A stretch of 64,000 nucleotides of DNA, taken from contig NC_046683.1 of NCBI RefSeq assembly GCF_009870125.1, forward strand, positions 55,381,869 to 55,445,868, read 5' to 3'. The position numbers and the translations under genes are program-made. Origin of the DNA: Drosophila pseudoobscura. Its lineage: Eukaryota; Arthropoda; Insecta; Diptera; Drosophilidae. Below are positions 1 through 11,000 of this stretch, one piece after another. The notes below the pieces were generated by a model that worked only from the letters and a program-made list of their open reading frames with translations, was not told the DNA's origin and did not search any database. Positions within the stretch are counted from its first letter, which is position 1. Each line of letters begins with the position of its first letter.

Positions 1-300
1 TTTTTTTAATAATCTTAAATTACTATTAATCGGATACGTTATCGGATATGATATACCATATACGTATGTATATGTACACCTAGAGATACGGACTTAGAAT
101 AGTCTGAAAGCATAAAGACCCATTTTTTTTTTTTTTTGCTTGAATAAGTTGAGGATTGAATCGATATAATATACGAGTACATATATAACTTGATATCGCA
201 ATCTGATAAACCAATGCCTATGATGACCGATGCGTTTATTGTATCTGCGTGTAAATAAATCTAAATTAACTTCTAACATTAACTTGCTGCGACTTGATTA
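1..300. other. AT-rich non-coding DNA
   Basis: This stretch has short homopolymer runs and TATA/ATAC-rich sequence but no protein-like frame and no RNA gene that I can recognise. It may be 3' flank of the small ORF that follows on the minus strand. Confidence 0.6.
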
Positions 301-390
301 TTATTTATCCCCCAAAATGGCCCCAATCAGTTGCTCGATGATCTCTCCAGACGCAATCTCGGATAGATCGTCTCCGGCAACAGCCTCCAT
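301..390 (-). CDS. candidate small ORF, 29 residues
   Basis: On the minus strand an ATG at 390 opens a 29-codon frame that closes with TAA at 301-303. It begins MEAVAGDDLSEIAS and ends LIGAILGDK, an acidic peptide with an amphipathic hydrophobic tail. The 90 bases are clearly more GC-rich than the AT-rich DNA on both sides, as real exons in this window are. An in-frame TGA lies four codons upstream of the ATG with no AG acceptor between them, so it is not the visible end of a longer spliced exon. I do not recognise the peptide. It could be a micropeptide gene, a 3' UTR ORF or a conserved non-coding block. No transcript evidence is available here. Confidence 0.3.
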   Translation of the reverse strand: MEAVAGDDLSEIASGEIIEQLIGAILGDK

Positions 391-2157
391 TGAAAGTGTT
401 CAGTTATTCACTTAAGATCAAAACTTTTCACATGCCTACGATTAAGATCTTTCGGTTAGAGAACCAATAGTTTAAGTGCTTTAAGGCTTCGTTTGTATAA
501 CTTGGAACAATCAAATTGTTTGATCAATTTTTGAATAGATTGGTGCTAAATTTGTGTGTTACGTTTACATTGAAATCAAATAAAAAAAAAAAACAGACAG
601 AAATGAAACAGAACAAAACAAAACTAAACTAAACTAAACTAAACTAAACTAAATATATACATACCTACATAAAATCTATCCATATATCAAATATATGTCT
701 GTAAAAATCAAAAAATCAAAAATGGATCCTTCTCTAAAGCTCTGCATTGATTGTTGAATTTATATAGAACAATATAGAATTTTGTACATTTTATTAGTGT
801 GACAAAAGAAAATATTGAATGTAGAGGAAGCTACGATCCAGAGCGATCGGTCGGGCCCTCGACTGGGCGTAGCTACCATTTTATGCTCCATGTGTACCTT
901 TCGCTTATTGAATTAGAGTATCGAAAATCAATATACTATATATACGTACATACATACATATATATAGACTATGACTTGCAATATCTTAGAAGACACACAC
1001 ACCACTTAATATGCTAGCACAGATTTTATTAAGTCTCCTCCCGCTTCGACAATATTCGACCCCATGACCTTAGTTATGATTTCAAAGCAAACCCAAGTCC
1101 AACCTAACAAATCTCTGTGTTAATTTTGTAAACCAGTGCGCATAATGGAACTTTGTGAATGTAGCATTAACAACAACAGAACAACAAGAACAGATTTTTA
1201 AATTACCTAATTAACTTATACATACATAAAATACATATATGATATACATATACACATACGAGTATATATATTATAATAAATATATAGATACAATTTTTTA
1301 CCTACTGTAGCTTTGATTACATTTTTCAATGATGTGTCAAATTTTAAATGGTATTAACGATAGTCCATAATACTCGAACTCTCTACAACTACAGCGCATA
1401 AATAAAGAAAGAAAAATTGATCAAATTTGAAAATTGACAAAGAACAAACGCCGACATCCTACGAACGACCGCAAGCTCTCGCTCATCGCTCCACTCGAAA
1501 TCAAATACAGTGCAAAAAAAAACGAAATATGCCAGATATACATATTTATGTATACGTATGAATACTGAAAATATATCAATATCCAAAAAAAAAGCATTGC
1601 TTAGGAATACACACCCATAAATGAGTCGGAAACCATTCGACCACGCTATGCCCTGTATCCCAGAGAACACTTAAATTTACATGAGAGCCTACTACAAATT
1701 TGGTCTGGAGTACAGGGTATGAGCTCCATAAAGATATGAGGCAAGCTCGCTTTACTAACATACTAAGAAATAGGAAAAAAAACAAAAACAATATTCATAA
1801 CACTAAGCCGCAAACAAATTACAGCAACAAATAAGCAAAAGACGATAAGAACACTGCAAAAACTAATCTGAATGAAAAACATACGCAGATTGTAATAAAA
1901 TTACAGAAAAACAAACAAACAAGCAAACGTCTTTGAATAAATCGATAAACATCTGTAGAATAGTACACTCACCATTCAGAACAGACGATACTATACGATG
2001 TATGTATGTTGATAATATAGAATACTCTATACATGAGTTTTATTTGGAAATTTTCATGAGTAAACAATTTCGCATCATAGTTTTAGGTACACGGTCGGTA
2101 TAATTCAAATGCATATTAGTTAGTACGGAATGGATTCACCATTTATAAGTAGATTGG
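391..2157. other. intergenic/3' flank, AT-rich
   Basis: There is no supportable gene. It contains a pentamer microsatellite (CTAAA repeats near 621-652), many ATAC/TATG short repeats and poly-A runs. The segment next to 2157 is the 3' UTR side of the minus-strand inositol monophosphatase. Confidence 0.6.
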
Positions 2158-3162
2158 CTAGTCGTCACGAGGCTGGGGATAGAACTGAGTGAGCACCTTT
2201 GAAATATCCTGGGCCAGCTTGGGCGAGGCGGCGGCCAGAACACGACGTGACATAATGTCAAACTCTCCGCCAGCGGGATCAATAACAACGCCGCCCGCCT
2301 CGCGCACTATCAAGTCGCCGGCACACACATCCCAGGCATGGATGCCAAACTCGTAATTGGCATCTGCGGCGCCCAGAGCCACCATGCACATGTTCAGGGC
2401 AGCAGAGCCCAGGACGCGCAAACTATTCGAAAGAAAATTGAACGAAAAGCCAAAGTATGACGTTCCATAAAAACATACCCGTGTACTTGCTTGGCCATCT
2501 TGGCGAAATTTTCGTTAACCACCTCCATTTTGGCCTCGTCGCGAGTGGTTCCGAACTCACTGGTAACCAGAGCCTTGCCCAGCTCCTGCTGGCCACTCAC
2601 ACGGATCCGACGTCCGTTGTAGAAGGCGCCATGACCGCGACGGGCTGTGAAGAGCTGCTCCAGTATGGGATTGTACACCATGCCGATCTCCGTTACCTTG
2701 TTAACCTTCAGACCGACCGAGATGCATGAATGGGGAAAAGCATGAACAAAATTCATGGTACCATCCACAGGATCAATGATCCAGGTGGGCGCATCGGTAA
2801 GCTTGTTAACACCGGCTCCAGTGCTGCTCTCCTCCTCGCCAATAAACCTGCAAAAGAGTCAACATTACCATATCGTTTTCCTGCTCCTTCCTGCTTGCGT
2901 GTACTTGTGGTCGGGAAAGTGCCGACGAACGACATCCATTAGGAGCTTCTCCACATCCTTGTCCGTCTGGGTGACCAAGTCAATATCTCCACTCTTGCAC
3001 ACAAACTCTTGACGCGTCTCATTGTTGCGGGCAATCAGCTGCAAGGGAAAATTCCATCGCAGGAAAGTTTCAAGTGTTATTTCCACCACTTACGCGTCCA
3101 GCCTCTGTCACGACGTTGCTAATGACTTCGAAGCACTTCTCCAAGTCCACGTTATCGCCCAT
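2158..3162 (-). CDS. inositol monophosphatase family enzyme (paralogue A)
   Basis: This gene encodes a soluble Mg-dependent phosphatase that removes phosphate from myo-inositol monophosphates to supply inositol for phosphoinositide signalling. Four exons fit together: 3162-3094, 3038-2905, 2847-2479 and 2422-2158, all with GT-AG introns, giving 278 residues, the normal family length. The start MGDNVDLEKCFEV was chosen because it joins in phase across the first intron to LIARNNETRQ. The family motifs are present: GEE (first metal ligand), WIIDPVDGTMNF (the DPxDGT metal site) and AWDVCAGD near the C-terminus (the WD metal/catalytic Asp), followed by REAGGVVIDPAGG and MSRR. A paralogue lies immediately upstream on the same strand. 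A DRE-like TATCGATA and a repeated promoter-like element lie just 5' of the start. I believe it corresponds to CG9391 or a neighbour in D. melanogaster but cannot confirm the number. Confidence 0.93.
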
Positions 3163-3268
3163 TGTGTGGTGTTTCGCCGCGTTCGCGTTGTAGAAACAGA
3201 ATGGAGCTGTTTTCGGCGTTATAATTCGTTTTAATTTAATTAGGAACATGCGATCAGCTGAGTGGACT

Positions 3269-3276
3269 TATCGATA
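3269..3276 (-). promoter_or_regulatory. DRE (TATCGATA) in the IMPase A promoter
   Basis: The palindromic octamer TATCGATA, the DNA-replication-related element bound by DREF, lies about 107 bases upstream of the ATG. This is the usual position for a housekeeping-type Drosophila core promoter. The call rests on the motif and position only. Confidence 0.6.
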
Positions 3277-3297
3277 AAATATACTGTCCGACTCTCA

Positions 3298-4135
3298 GAA
3301 ATATACCAAAATATACCGTCTCATTCAAGTTCTATATTCCTCGATTTTTATATTCCGTCGAACATTATTAGCTAGATAGAACATTTAGACCTGCTCACAT
3401 AATTTTTTTCGATTAATGAATCAATTTTCTACTTGGCCACTTTGTTTTGAATACTTGAATTGTTTTCTTGCTACGGCGATTGCTGTTTTTGCTCCTCAAT
3501 ATAGCGTCTCGTATGATGACAAAACCGAACTTAGCTCACTTAAGCCCCCTCTTTTTAAATAGTTCAACTACTTCGGATAAATACTTCAGATATAACATTA
3601 AGCCATGCCCACATAGTTTTTTACGATTGATAAATCATTTTTCTATTTAACTGGCTTATTCTTAATACTTGCTAGTATTGGGTTTTGCGTCAAAAAGGTT
3701 ATAGCGAAATAGGTAAAAAAAAGGTTTTAGCGAAAATGGGCAAACAAAACAAACGAAGGATAGTCGTTCATATTTCTATATTTTGATATTCCGTCGAATA
3801 TTACTAGCTAGAAAGAACGCCCAGCTATGCCCACATAATTTTATTCAATTAATGAATCTGTTTTCCACTTGACTGGTTTATTTTAAACTCTTGCTTTTGT
3901 TGGATTTAATCAAAAAAAAAGGTTTTACCGAAGAAGGTCAAACAATTAAACCGTAAGAGAAAAATCGTTCCTATTGCTCAATTTTGATATTCCGTTGAAA
4001 TATTCTGGCTAACTTCTAGTTATAATTTTAGGCCATTGATGAATACATTTTCTACAAGATTGGCTATTTTTAAGTACTCCCATTTATTGTATTTTGACTA
4101 TAGCAAGGTGTAAATAAAAAAGGTCAACAAAAAAA
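3298..4135 (-). repeat. promoter-adjacent AT-rich repeat, copy 1 (multi-unit)
   Basis: Reading away from IMPase A, the block starts with paired ATATACC motifs. It continues with recurring landmarks: ATTCCTCG, TATTCCGTCGAA, TTANTAGCTAGA, GCCCACATAA, ATTAATGAAT, TTTTCTAC-TTG and AAAAAGGTTTTA. The landmark TATTCCGT recurs near 3353, 3790 and 3990, and CCCACATA near 3609 and 3833, so about four divergent units of roughly 200 bases stand in tandem. The same landmarks occur in the same order upstream of Polycomb and Tsr1. No terminal inverted repeat or coding capacity is visible. I do not recognise the family. Confidence 0.8.
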
Positions 4136-4293
4136 CAGTGGCAACAACGTCAACTGGAGTTTGGACATAGCTATACCCTATTTCTGTTTTAACACGTTGC
4201 GTTATCGATAACTAACGTTTTGAAATGCGATTTGAATTACATTTTTATTCCATTTATATTTAGTTAGTAACTGAATCATTTATTGGCTTAGAC

Positions 4294-6578
4294 TTATTGG
4301 TTAGCAGTCACTGGTGGTTTAGATTGGGTCGGCGACTCACTACTCGAGACTAGGGAATCGGATGAGTCGGTAAAGTCAGTTTGTGCGATAAAATCTTTAG
4401 TCTCGACTTTCGGGGTTTTGGATATTGGCTGGTCGTCGCGTGGTGAGGGATAGCTTTGGTCCAACTGATCGGATAATTCTCTGGCCAAGGGCATGGAGGC
4501 GGCTGCTAGACAGCGCCTGGACATGAGGTCCAGCTCACCACCGGCAGGATCGATAACGACTCCACCGGCTTCCTGAACCAGGATCACGCCCGCTGCCATA
4601 TGCCAGATGTGCAGACCAAAGTAGTAGAATGCATCGGCAACTCCCGAGGCAACCATGGCCAGGCCCATGGCCGAGGAGCCAATGGAACGCATCCTGCAAT
4701 CAAAGAGATTGGATATGGTCTTCGATCTTGGACCTTGTGGATTGGACTTGGAATTGGACTACTTACGCATGGGTCTTCTTGAGCAGACGCTCGGTATTGC
4801 TGAGGACAATCGTATTGCGATCTTCGTTTATTCCCGTGCTGTACTCCTGTAGGACGAGGGAATGCTCCAGACTCTTCTGCCCGCTTGTCCTGATGGGCGA
4901 ATCATTCAGGTAAGCGCCCTTTCCTCTACGGGCCGTGTACATTTCGTTCATGGGTGGATTGTAAATGATACCGAACTCGGGCTGCTTATTGATTATCAGA
5001 GCCACTGAGATGCAGTAGTAGGGAAAGCGGTGCACGTAGTTCATCGTACCATCAATAGGGTCGATGATCCAGGTAGGTTCATCTGTGAGCTCCACCTGGC
5101 CAGTATCTGTCTTGGATATGGCCTCCTCACCAATGAATCTACGAAGAGGGATACAGTTGACCTCTCGCACGTAGTGGTAGACCTGAACTTACTTGTGGTT
5201 TGGATACCGCGCGCTCATCTCTCGTATGAACTTCTCCTCCACCTCGTTATCGGTGCGGGTCAGGATATCGTGGTCATGCTTTTTGGTTGTGTACTCCTGC
5301 CTAACCTTGTTCGCTTCCAGCGCCATGACACCCGCCGCCTTCACCTGTTTGCTGGCCACCTTGAAGAGCTCAGTCAGAGAGGGTGTCTCTGTCAACGCCA
5401 TATCACTTCCACTATTTTCTAGAGAACCTTTTTCATACGGTTTTGGTGTTGCTGTCCCCGCTATATGGCTTTCACTAACTTCTTTATGCATTAGCGGTTT
5501 CTTTGTCGCTGGTACATCATTAGCTTCTGTACTAACATTTTCACTCTTATCTGGCAGGGGTTTAGTGCTTGTCCTTGTCCGAGTAAACTCCTTCGACGGA
5601 TCGATGGTATAGTCGGTGTTAACCCTCTTGTTGTTATCCGGTTCATCCTCCGGGTCTTTCCATTCATCTATCGGATTACTCCTACATGGCAGACCACAAG
5701 CCGGGCTGCAAGTCGTCTTACCGCGTGGCTGTCCTCTTCCTGGCAGAGGACAAGCACCCGTAACACAGCCACTACTATAAATTGTGGGCGGTGGCATTCG
5801 CACGTCCTCCGGCCTCAGAGGTGGTGCAGGTATATTGGGATTTTCTGGCTTCGGTTGTGTAGCTTCTAACGCAGCTTCTTTTTTTTCCAAAGGGGGTGCA
5901 GCTGGTGAAGGTGGTGAAGTTGGTGAAGGTGGTGAAGGTGGCGAAGGGGGTGAAGGTTCCGCTTTCTGTTTTGCTTCTGCCGGCTGCACTATCAGTGGTT
6001 GTCTCTGTATATCCGCCTGTGATACCGGCTGTGATTGCAGCCGTGACTGTGACTGCGATACACGTTCCTTAGTTGCCTGTTTTTACGGTGGGCATTATGG
6101 GAAAAGTTCTTGGCAATAGAAAAGATAGCTTTACCTTTGGCCTTCGCTCGGATTTCATGATGCGCTCCACCCTAGGATCCTGAGCTGTGGCTCTAGTGTC
6201 CTCCAAGCCGAAATCCGTGGCAGCATTGTAGGGCTGCTTATCGGAATGGGGCTGTGGTTCTATCCGAGATTCATAATGAGGAAGCGGAGACATTGACTGC
6301 GATTCAGGTTCGGTCACTGGCACAGATTCGGTTTGCAGTGTTGGGGTAATCGCAACTTGAGGCTGGGGCGTTACTGGAGCTCTATGCTGAGACGTAGCAC
6401 GCCTGACCGATCTGCCACTCTGCGTCGACAGTCGCCGCGCGTCGTCAGCCTTTTTCAGAGCCGCCACTCGTGGATCCTGCTGTGTGGCTATATGGTCCTC
6501 CAGACCAAATTCTGTGGCTGCATTCGTGGGCCGTGGGGTTTCTTTACTGTCATTTTTCTTCTCGTCTTGGTCAGCCAT
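4294..6578 (-). CDS. inositol monophosphatase-like protein with long N-terminal extension (paralogue B)
   Basis: Four exons (6578-6135, 6076-5193, 5138-4767, 4693-4294) give 699 residues, over twice the family norm. The start at 6578 (MADQDEKKND) has A at -3; the frame is open further upstream but has no ATG there. Residues 1 to about 430 are low complexity. They include two copies of a 20-residue motif, NAAT(E/D)FGLED..AT.QDPRV (about 19-38 and 118-137), a Ser-Pro-rich run and Thr/Lys-rich sequence. The phosphatase domain follows with FIGEE and WIIDPIDGTMNY. At the third metal motif it reads HIWHMAAG where active enzymes have WD, so a catalytic/metal Asp is replaced by His. A Ser/Thr-rich tail follows PSPRDD. 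The introns inside the domain match those of paralogue A, so the pair arose by tandem duplication. It may be a weak enzyme or pseudoenzyme. Possibly CG9389. Confidence 0.88.
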
Positions 6579-8054
6579 TCTGCTGATCTGGCCGCTAACT
6601 ATTTCCCCACTGCCACCAAAAAGTCGCACGCCTAAGCAGAGCCGAAAATTTTGTTCGTGTTTGTGTTAGATGTTTAGACTGGAATGCTCATCCTGGAAGT
6701 GTTATTCCAGGCTAATGAGATCGCCAATAGTAGAACATACGAGTATCTATGAATTTCGAATCGTTAGCAAACTAAACTGAAATGATGAAATGATCTATCC
6801 GCATATATCTTTCGTATATTCAGATCCAAACAGATTGAAACAATAAACTTTATTATACACGTACATACGTAGATATACACATTCATTTATATGTATGTAC
6901 CCCAATAAATATATACTCGTATATGTATATTTAGACCTTGCCAACACTCTGTAAAACTAACAAACTTTTTACACCCGTTCTAGGGACAGCTGCAGCTGCC
7001 CCACCCATAGCCTCATTCATCATTCATGATCCATCATCCATTATCCTCCAGATAGGTAGATCTCAATTAACAACAATAATAATCAGTATAATATTTATAG
7101 GTTTGCAGCAGTAACGTCAATGATATGTTTCGTTGCAGTAAGTCTTCAGACCATATAACACATACATATACATATGTATATAGTAATATACTCGTAGATT
7201 ATCCCAGTAGTGTTTCGCTATAACTATTGTAAGTAGACTCTATGTAGGAATGATATCAAGCTTATATGCCCCACTGATATGTATCGTTTACAATCTTATA
7301 TTATAAAAGGGGGAAAAAAAGGGACGCAGGGACAAGTTCCGGACTTACGTGTGGGCCTGCATCGTGGCTGAAAAATGTGCGAGGATCGAACGAAGGAAGG
7401 AAGGAAGGGCACAAAGATACATACATGCTACAAAGTATAAGAACATACAACTAAAAAGTGGTGATAGGTGTTTTTTGTGGCTATAACTGGAATCGTGTAT
7501 ATATTTTGTATCATATCAATTCTACTAAACATACATACATAAGTGTAAAGATATATAATTAAATTTGTATCACAACGAATTAGCAAGAACTTAGGCTACG
7601 ACTACAACAAAGAAAAAAAAAGAACTGCAAAAAAATGTGTGTGTGTGTGTGCGTGCTGAGCATGTTTACCTACGGTGATTGGGCAATGGCAATACACAGA
7701 GAGAGATACATAAATCGCATCCCACAAGCAGGGGGATCCGGCAAGATCTCTATTCCGTTTCCGCCCGCCAACGTCTTACTTACGCACACGTCTTAAGAAC
7801 TAAGTAGAATTTAGAAAGAGTTAACCACGCCGAAACCCGGAACTGAACGGGACCAACATTTAGCATTAAGTATACACTACATATATAGGTAGGTATATCT
7901 GTAGGGCGAGATTTACAGGACACGTAATGGGGATACGTATAAGCACTGGACTAGGGTCCAGGGCCCGGGGGCTGAAATGCGTCAGCGTAGGACAATGGCA
8001 GAGTGAAGGACAAGTCATAGAAAGCCTGGTAGTGAGGGGGGATAGCTAGGCCAT
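6579..8054. other. intergenic; 3' UTR side of AcCoAS
   Basis: There is no further gene visible. The segment has ATAC-type repeats, a GT microsatellite near 7636-7652 and GGAAGGAAGG near 7395. TTTATT on the plus strand near 6848-6853 reads as AATAAA on the minus strand and could end a long AcCoAS 3' UTR. This is not certain. Confidence 0.5.
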
Positions 8055-11000
8055 CTACTTGGCCTCCACGGGACGATTGGCAAACAGCTGCTCCACAATC
8101 TGCTCATCAGCCAGGGTCGAAGTGTCGCCCACGTTGCGATCGTTTACGGCAATCTTGCGGAGCACACGGCGCATTATTTTGCCGGAGCGGGTCTTGGGCA
8201 AGCCAGGGGCATTCTGGATAACATCGGGCTGGGCAAACGGCCCAATGCGCTCGCGCACCATCTTTTTCAGATCCGAGATAAGCTTCTGATCGAAGGGTTC
8301 GTTCTCATTGGGCGTGATGAAACAGTAAAGGCATTCGCCCTTCACCGGATGCGGACGCGAAACTACAGCGGACTCGGCCACGCGTGGATGCTCGGTGAGC
8401 ACGGACTCCACCTCGGCAGTGGACATGAGATGTCCCGACACGTTCAACATGTCGTCGACACGGCCAGTGATCCATAGATAATCATCAGCATCGCGACGAG
8501 CACCTTTTGGGTAGGAAATTAATTGAATAAATACCAAAGGAATAGAGTTTTGGCACTCACCATCACCAGTGCAATAGTAGCCAGGGAATTTCGAGAAGTA
8601 GGTGTCCTCGAAGCGCTCGTGATTGTTGTACAAAGTGCGCATCATGCCTGGCCAGGGCTGAGAGAACACCAAGTAGCCCTCGCCCTCGCCTTTGATCTCA
8701 ATGCCGCACTCATCCAGCAGAATGGGCTTGACACCAAAGAATGGGAACGACTATGGAAAGATCCCATTCTAGATTGCTTAAGAGTTTTATTGTTTTGTTA
8801 TATTACTTACAGCTGATCCCGGCTTCATGGGCGTGGCACCTGGCAGAGGTGTGATGACATGACCGCCAGTTTCCGTCTGCCAGAAGGTGTCCACAATGGA
8901 GCACTGCTCCTTGCCAATGTATCGATAGTACCAGAGCCAGGCCTCCGGATTGATAGGCTCCCCAACGCTGCCCAAAACTCTGCAAAGGAGACGAGGATTC
9001 ATTTTAGAGATTCAGGGATCCAAGGATTAAAATATGAAACTCACTTGAGACCACTTAAGTTGTGCTTGAGGACCGGTCCCTCGCCGAACTTCATCAGAGC
9101 ACGAATGGCCGTGGGGGCGGTATAGAACTGCGTGACCTTGTACTTGTCAATGACACTCCAGTACCGATCGTTTCCGGGAAAGAAGGGAGTGCCCTCGAAC
9201 TGGAATACCCAAAACCAATACCAATATGTTAGTTTCTGGGTCACATGACAGGGCTGGGCTAATCAAAACACTTACAATAACTGAAGTGGCACCGTTGGCC
9301 AGGGGCCCGTACACCACGTAGGTGTGTCCAGTGATCCAGCCCACGTCAGCAGTGCACCAGTAGATATCGCCCGGCTTGTAGTCGAAGACGATCTTGAAAG
9401 TGGTGGCTGCGTACAGCAGATAGCCGGCGGTGGTGTGGAGAACACCCTTGGGCTTGCCGGTGGACCCGCTTGTGTAGAGCATGAAGAGCGGATCCTCGGC
9501 GTCCATCCACTCGGGATAGCAAGCCGGCTCCTTGTCCTCCATCTCCTCGTGCCACCAGTAGTCGCGATCATCGGTCCATGGTATCTCCTCCTCCACATGG
9601 TTATCCTGGCAGGGCGTCACCCGCTTGAGGTGCGACACCACAATGCACTTCTCCACGGAGTGGCCCAACTCCTCGACCTTCTCCAGCGCCGTGTCGCAAA
9701 GGGCCTTCAGGTACAGCGGCTTCTCCCCGCGCCAGGCCCCGTCGGCCGTTATCAGCAGCTTGGCCTTGCAGTCGAACATCCGCTCCGCCAGGGAGTCCGG
9801 CGAGAAGCCGGCGAACACAATCGAGTGCACCGCCCCGATGCGGGCACAGGCCAGCATGGCAATGGGCAGCTCCAAGATCATGGGCATGTAGATGGACACG
9901 CGATCGCCCTTCCTGATGCCATGGTCCTTCAGCACGTTCGCGAAGCGGCAGACCTCCTCCAACAGTTTGCGGTAGGTGAGCCCGCGCGAGTAGTCGTCGG
10001 GGTGGTTGCCCTCCCTGCACAACAGAACAACAACAAGAACAGAAAAGCCATGAGGAAACATATCATGCATATCCAGCGATCGCTGGCAACGTTCCCAATA
10101 AATGGATCGTACAGGGTGTCTCGTAATTACCCGTAATTACGCCCACCCATCGCCTCAATTGGATCACTTACAGTAATTTGAAGCTTCCTAATTGCCAGAG
10201 CAAACTTAATTCGATTTTCTAAAATCATAATTTCAATTCTTTTACGAAAGCGACACAGAATATTTATTTATCCGTCAAAGGAATTAAAAAAAAAAAAACG
10301 AAAAAAAATAACTTTGAGTGCGAGTCTTTCGCTTTTTGTTCGGAACTTGGCAACAGAAAAATATACCATCACTGAAAGGGGTCGAAGGGGTTTCCATACA
10401 TACATATATCACAGTTCAGAGCATCTAAAAACTCTCTAATTTGGCTAATTTATAAGACATTTTCTGTGAGTGTGCTAAACAGTATAATTGTTACAATTAA
10501 ACGAATGAAAGTAACATGAAATGTTGGATTTTCAAAGGTTGGAGAGCTTCCACGGGTGTACAGAAATCGTGACTGTTTAGATCGTGTATGATTTCAGCGG
10601 CCAAAACGGATATAAACGCTATCCGATCTGTTGACGGACAACACGCAATGGGCACCACACAATTCTAATAGAGAAAGCGAATTACACTAGAACATTTGGA
10701 GGTCGAGGCGTGGCGTGGGGGAGATTTGTTCAACAACAACAAAAACAATCGTAAACGTTGTCTAAACTGAAAAATCCACAGGTGTAGACACAATGCAATC
10801 ATTATTTACTTATGGACTGTAGGGAGCACTCGTATAAATCATTGGGTAGTGTCCGTCACCTGATAAGAATTAGCCGTCTATAAAACGGTTAGTAATTTTA
10901 TATATGCGACAAAAAGAAAGCAGGAAGAACGCAGCACAGCGCAGCACAGAACAGATCGTGACGTCTCCACAGGGTTATTTTGGATACCCTGACTAATCGG

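Larger units (their letters stand above)
3163..4293. other. promoter region of IMPase A plus repeat array
   Basis: This is the intergenic space between the two tandem phosphatase genes. It holds a TATCGATA element, copies of the GGTATATTTT-type motif (on the minus strand) and then about four imperfect AT-rich repeat units, described separately. A second TATCGATA lies at 4203-4210, close to the 3' end of the upstream gene. Confidence 0.7.

Noticed and set aside
3298-4135. Calling the promoter-adjacent repeat a known Helitron/INE-1 copy
   Set aside because: AT-rich short repeats near genes fit that idea, but I could not see the diagnostic ends or core of INE-1/DINE-1, so I left the family open.
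5784-6119. Gly/Glu-repeat ORF opposite IMPase B
   Set aside because: It is the reverse complement of the Ser-Pro repeat of the real gene.
9324-10136. 270-codon plus-strand ORF opposite AcCoAS
   Set aside because: Long only because the GC-rich AcCoAS exon leaves the antisense frame open. It runs across the exon boundary without splice logic.
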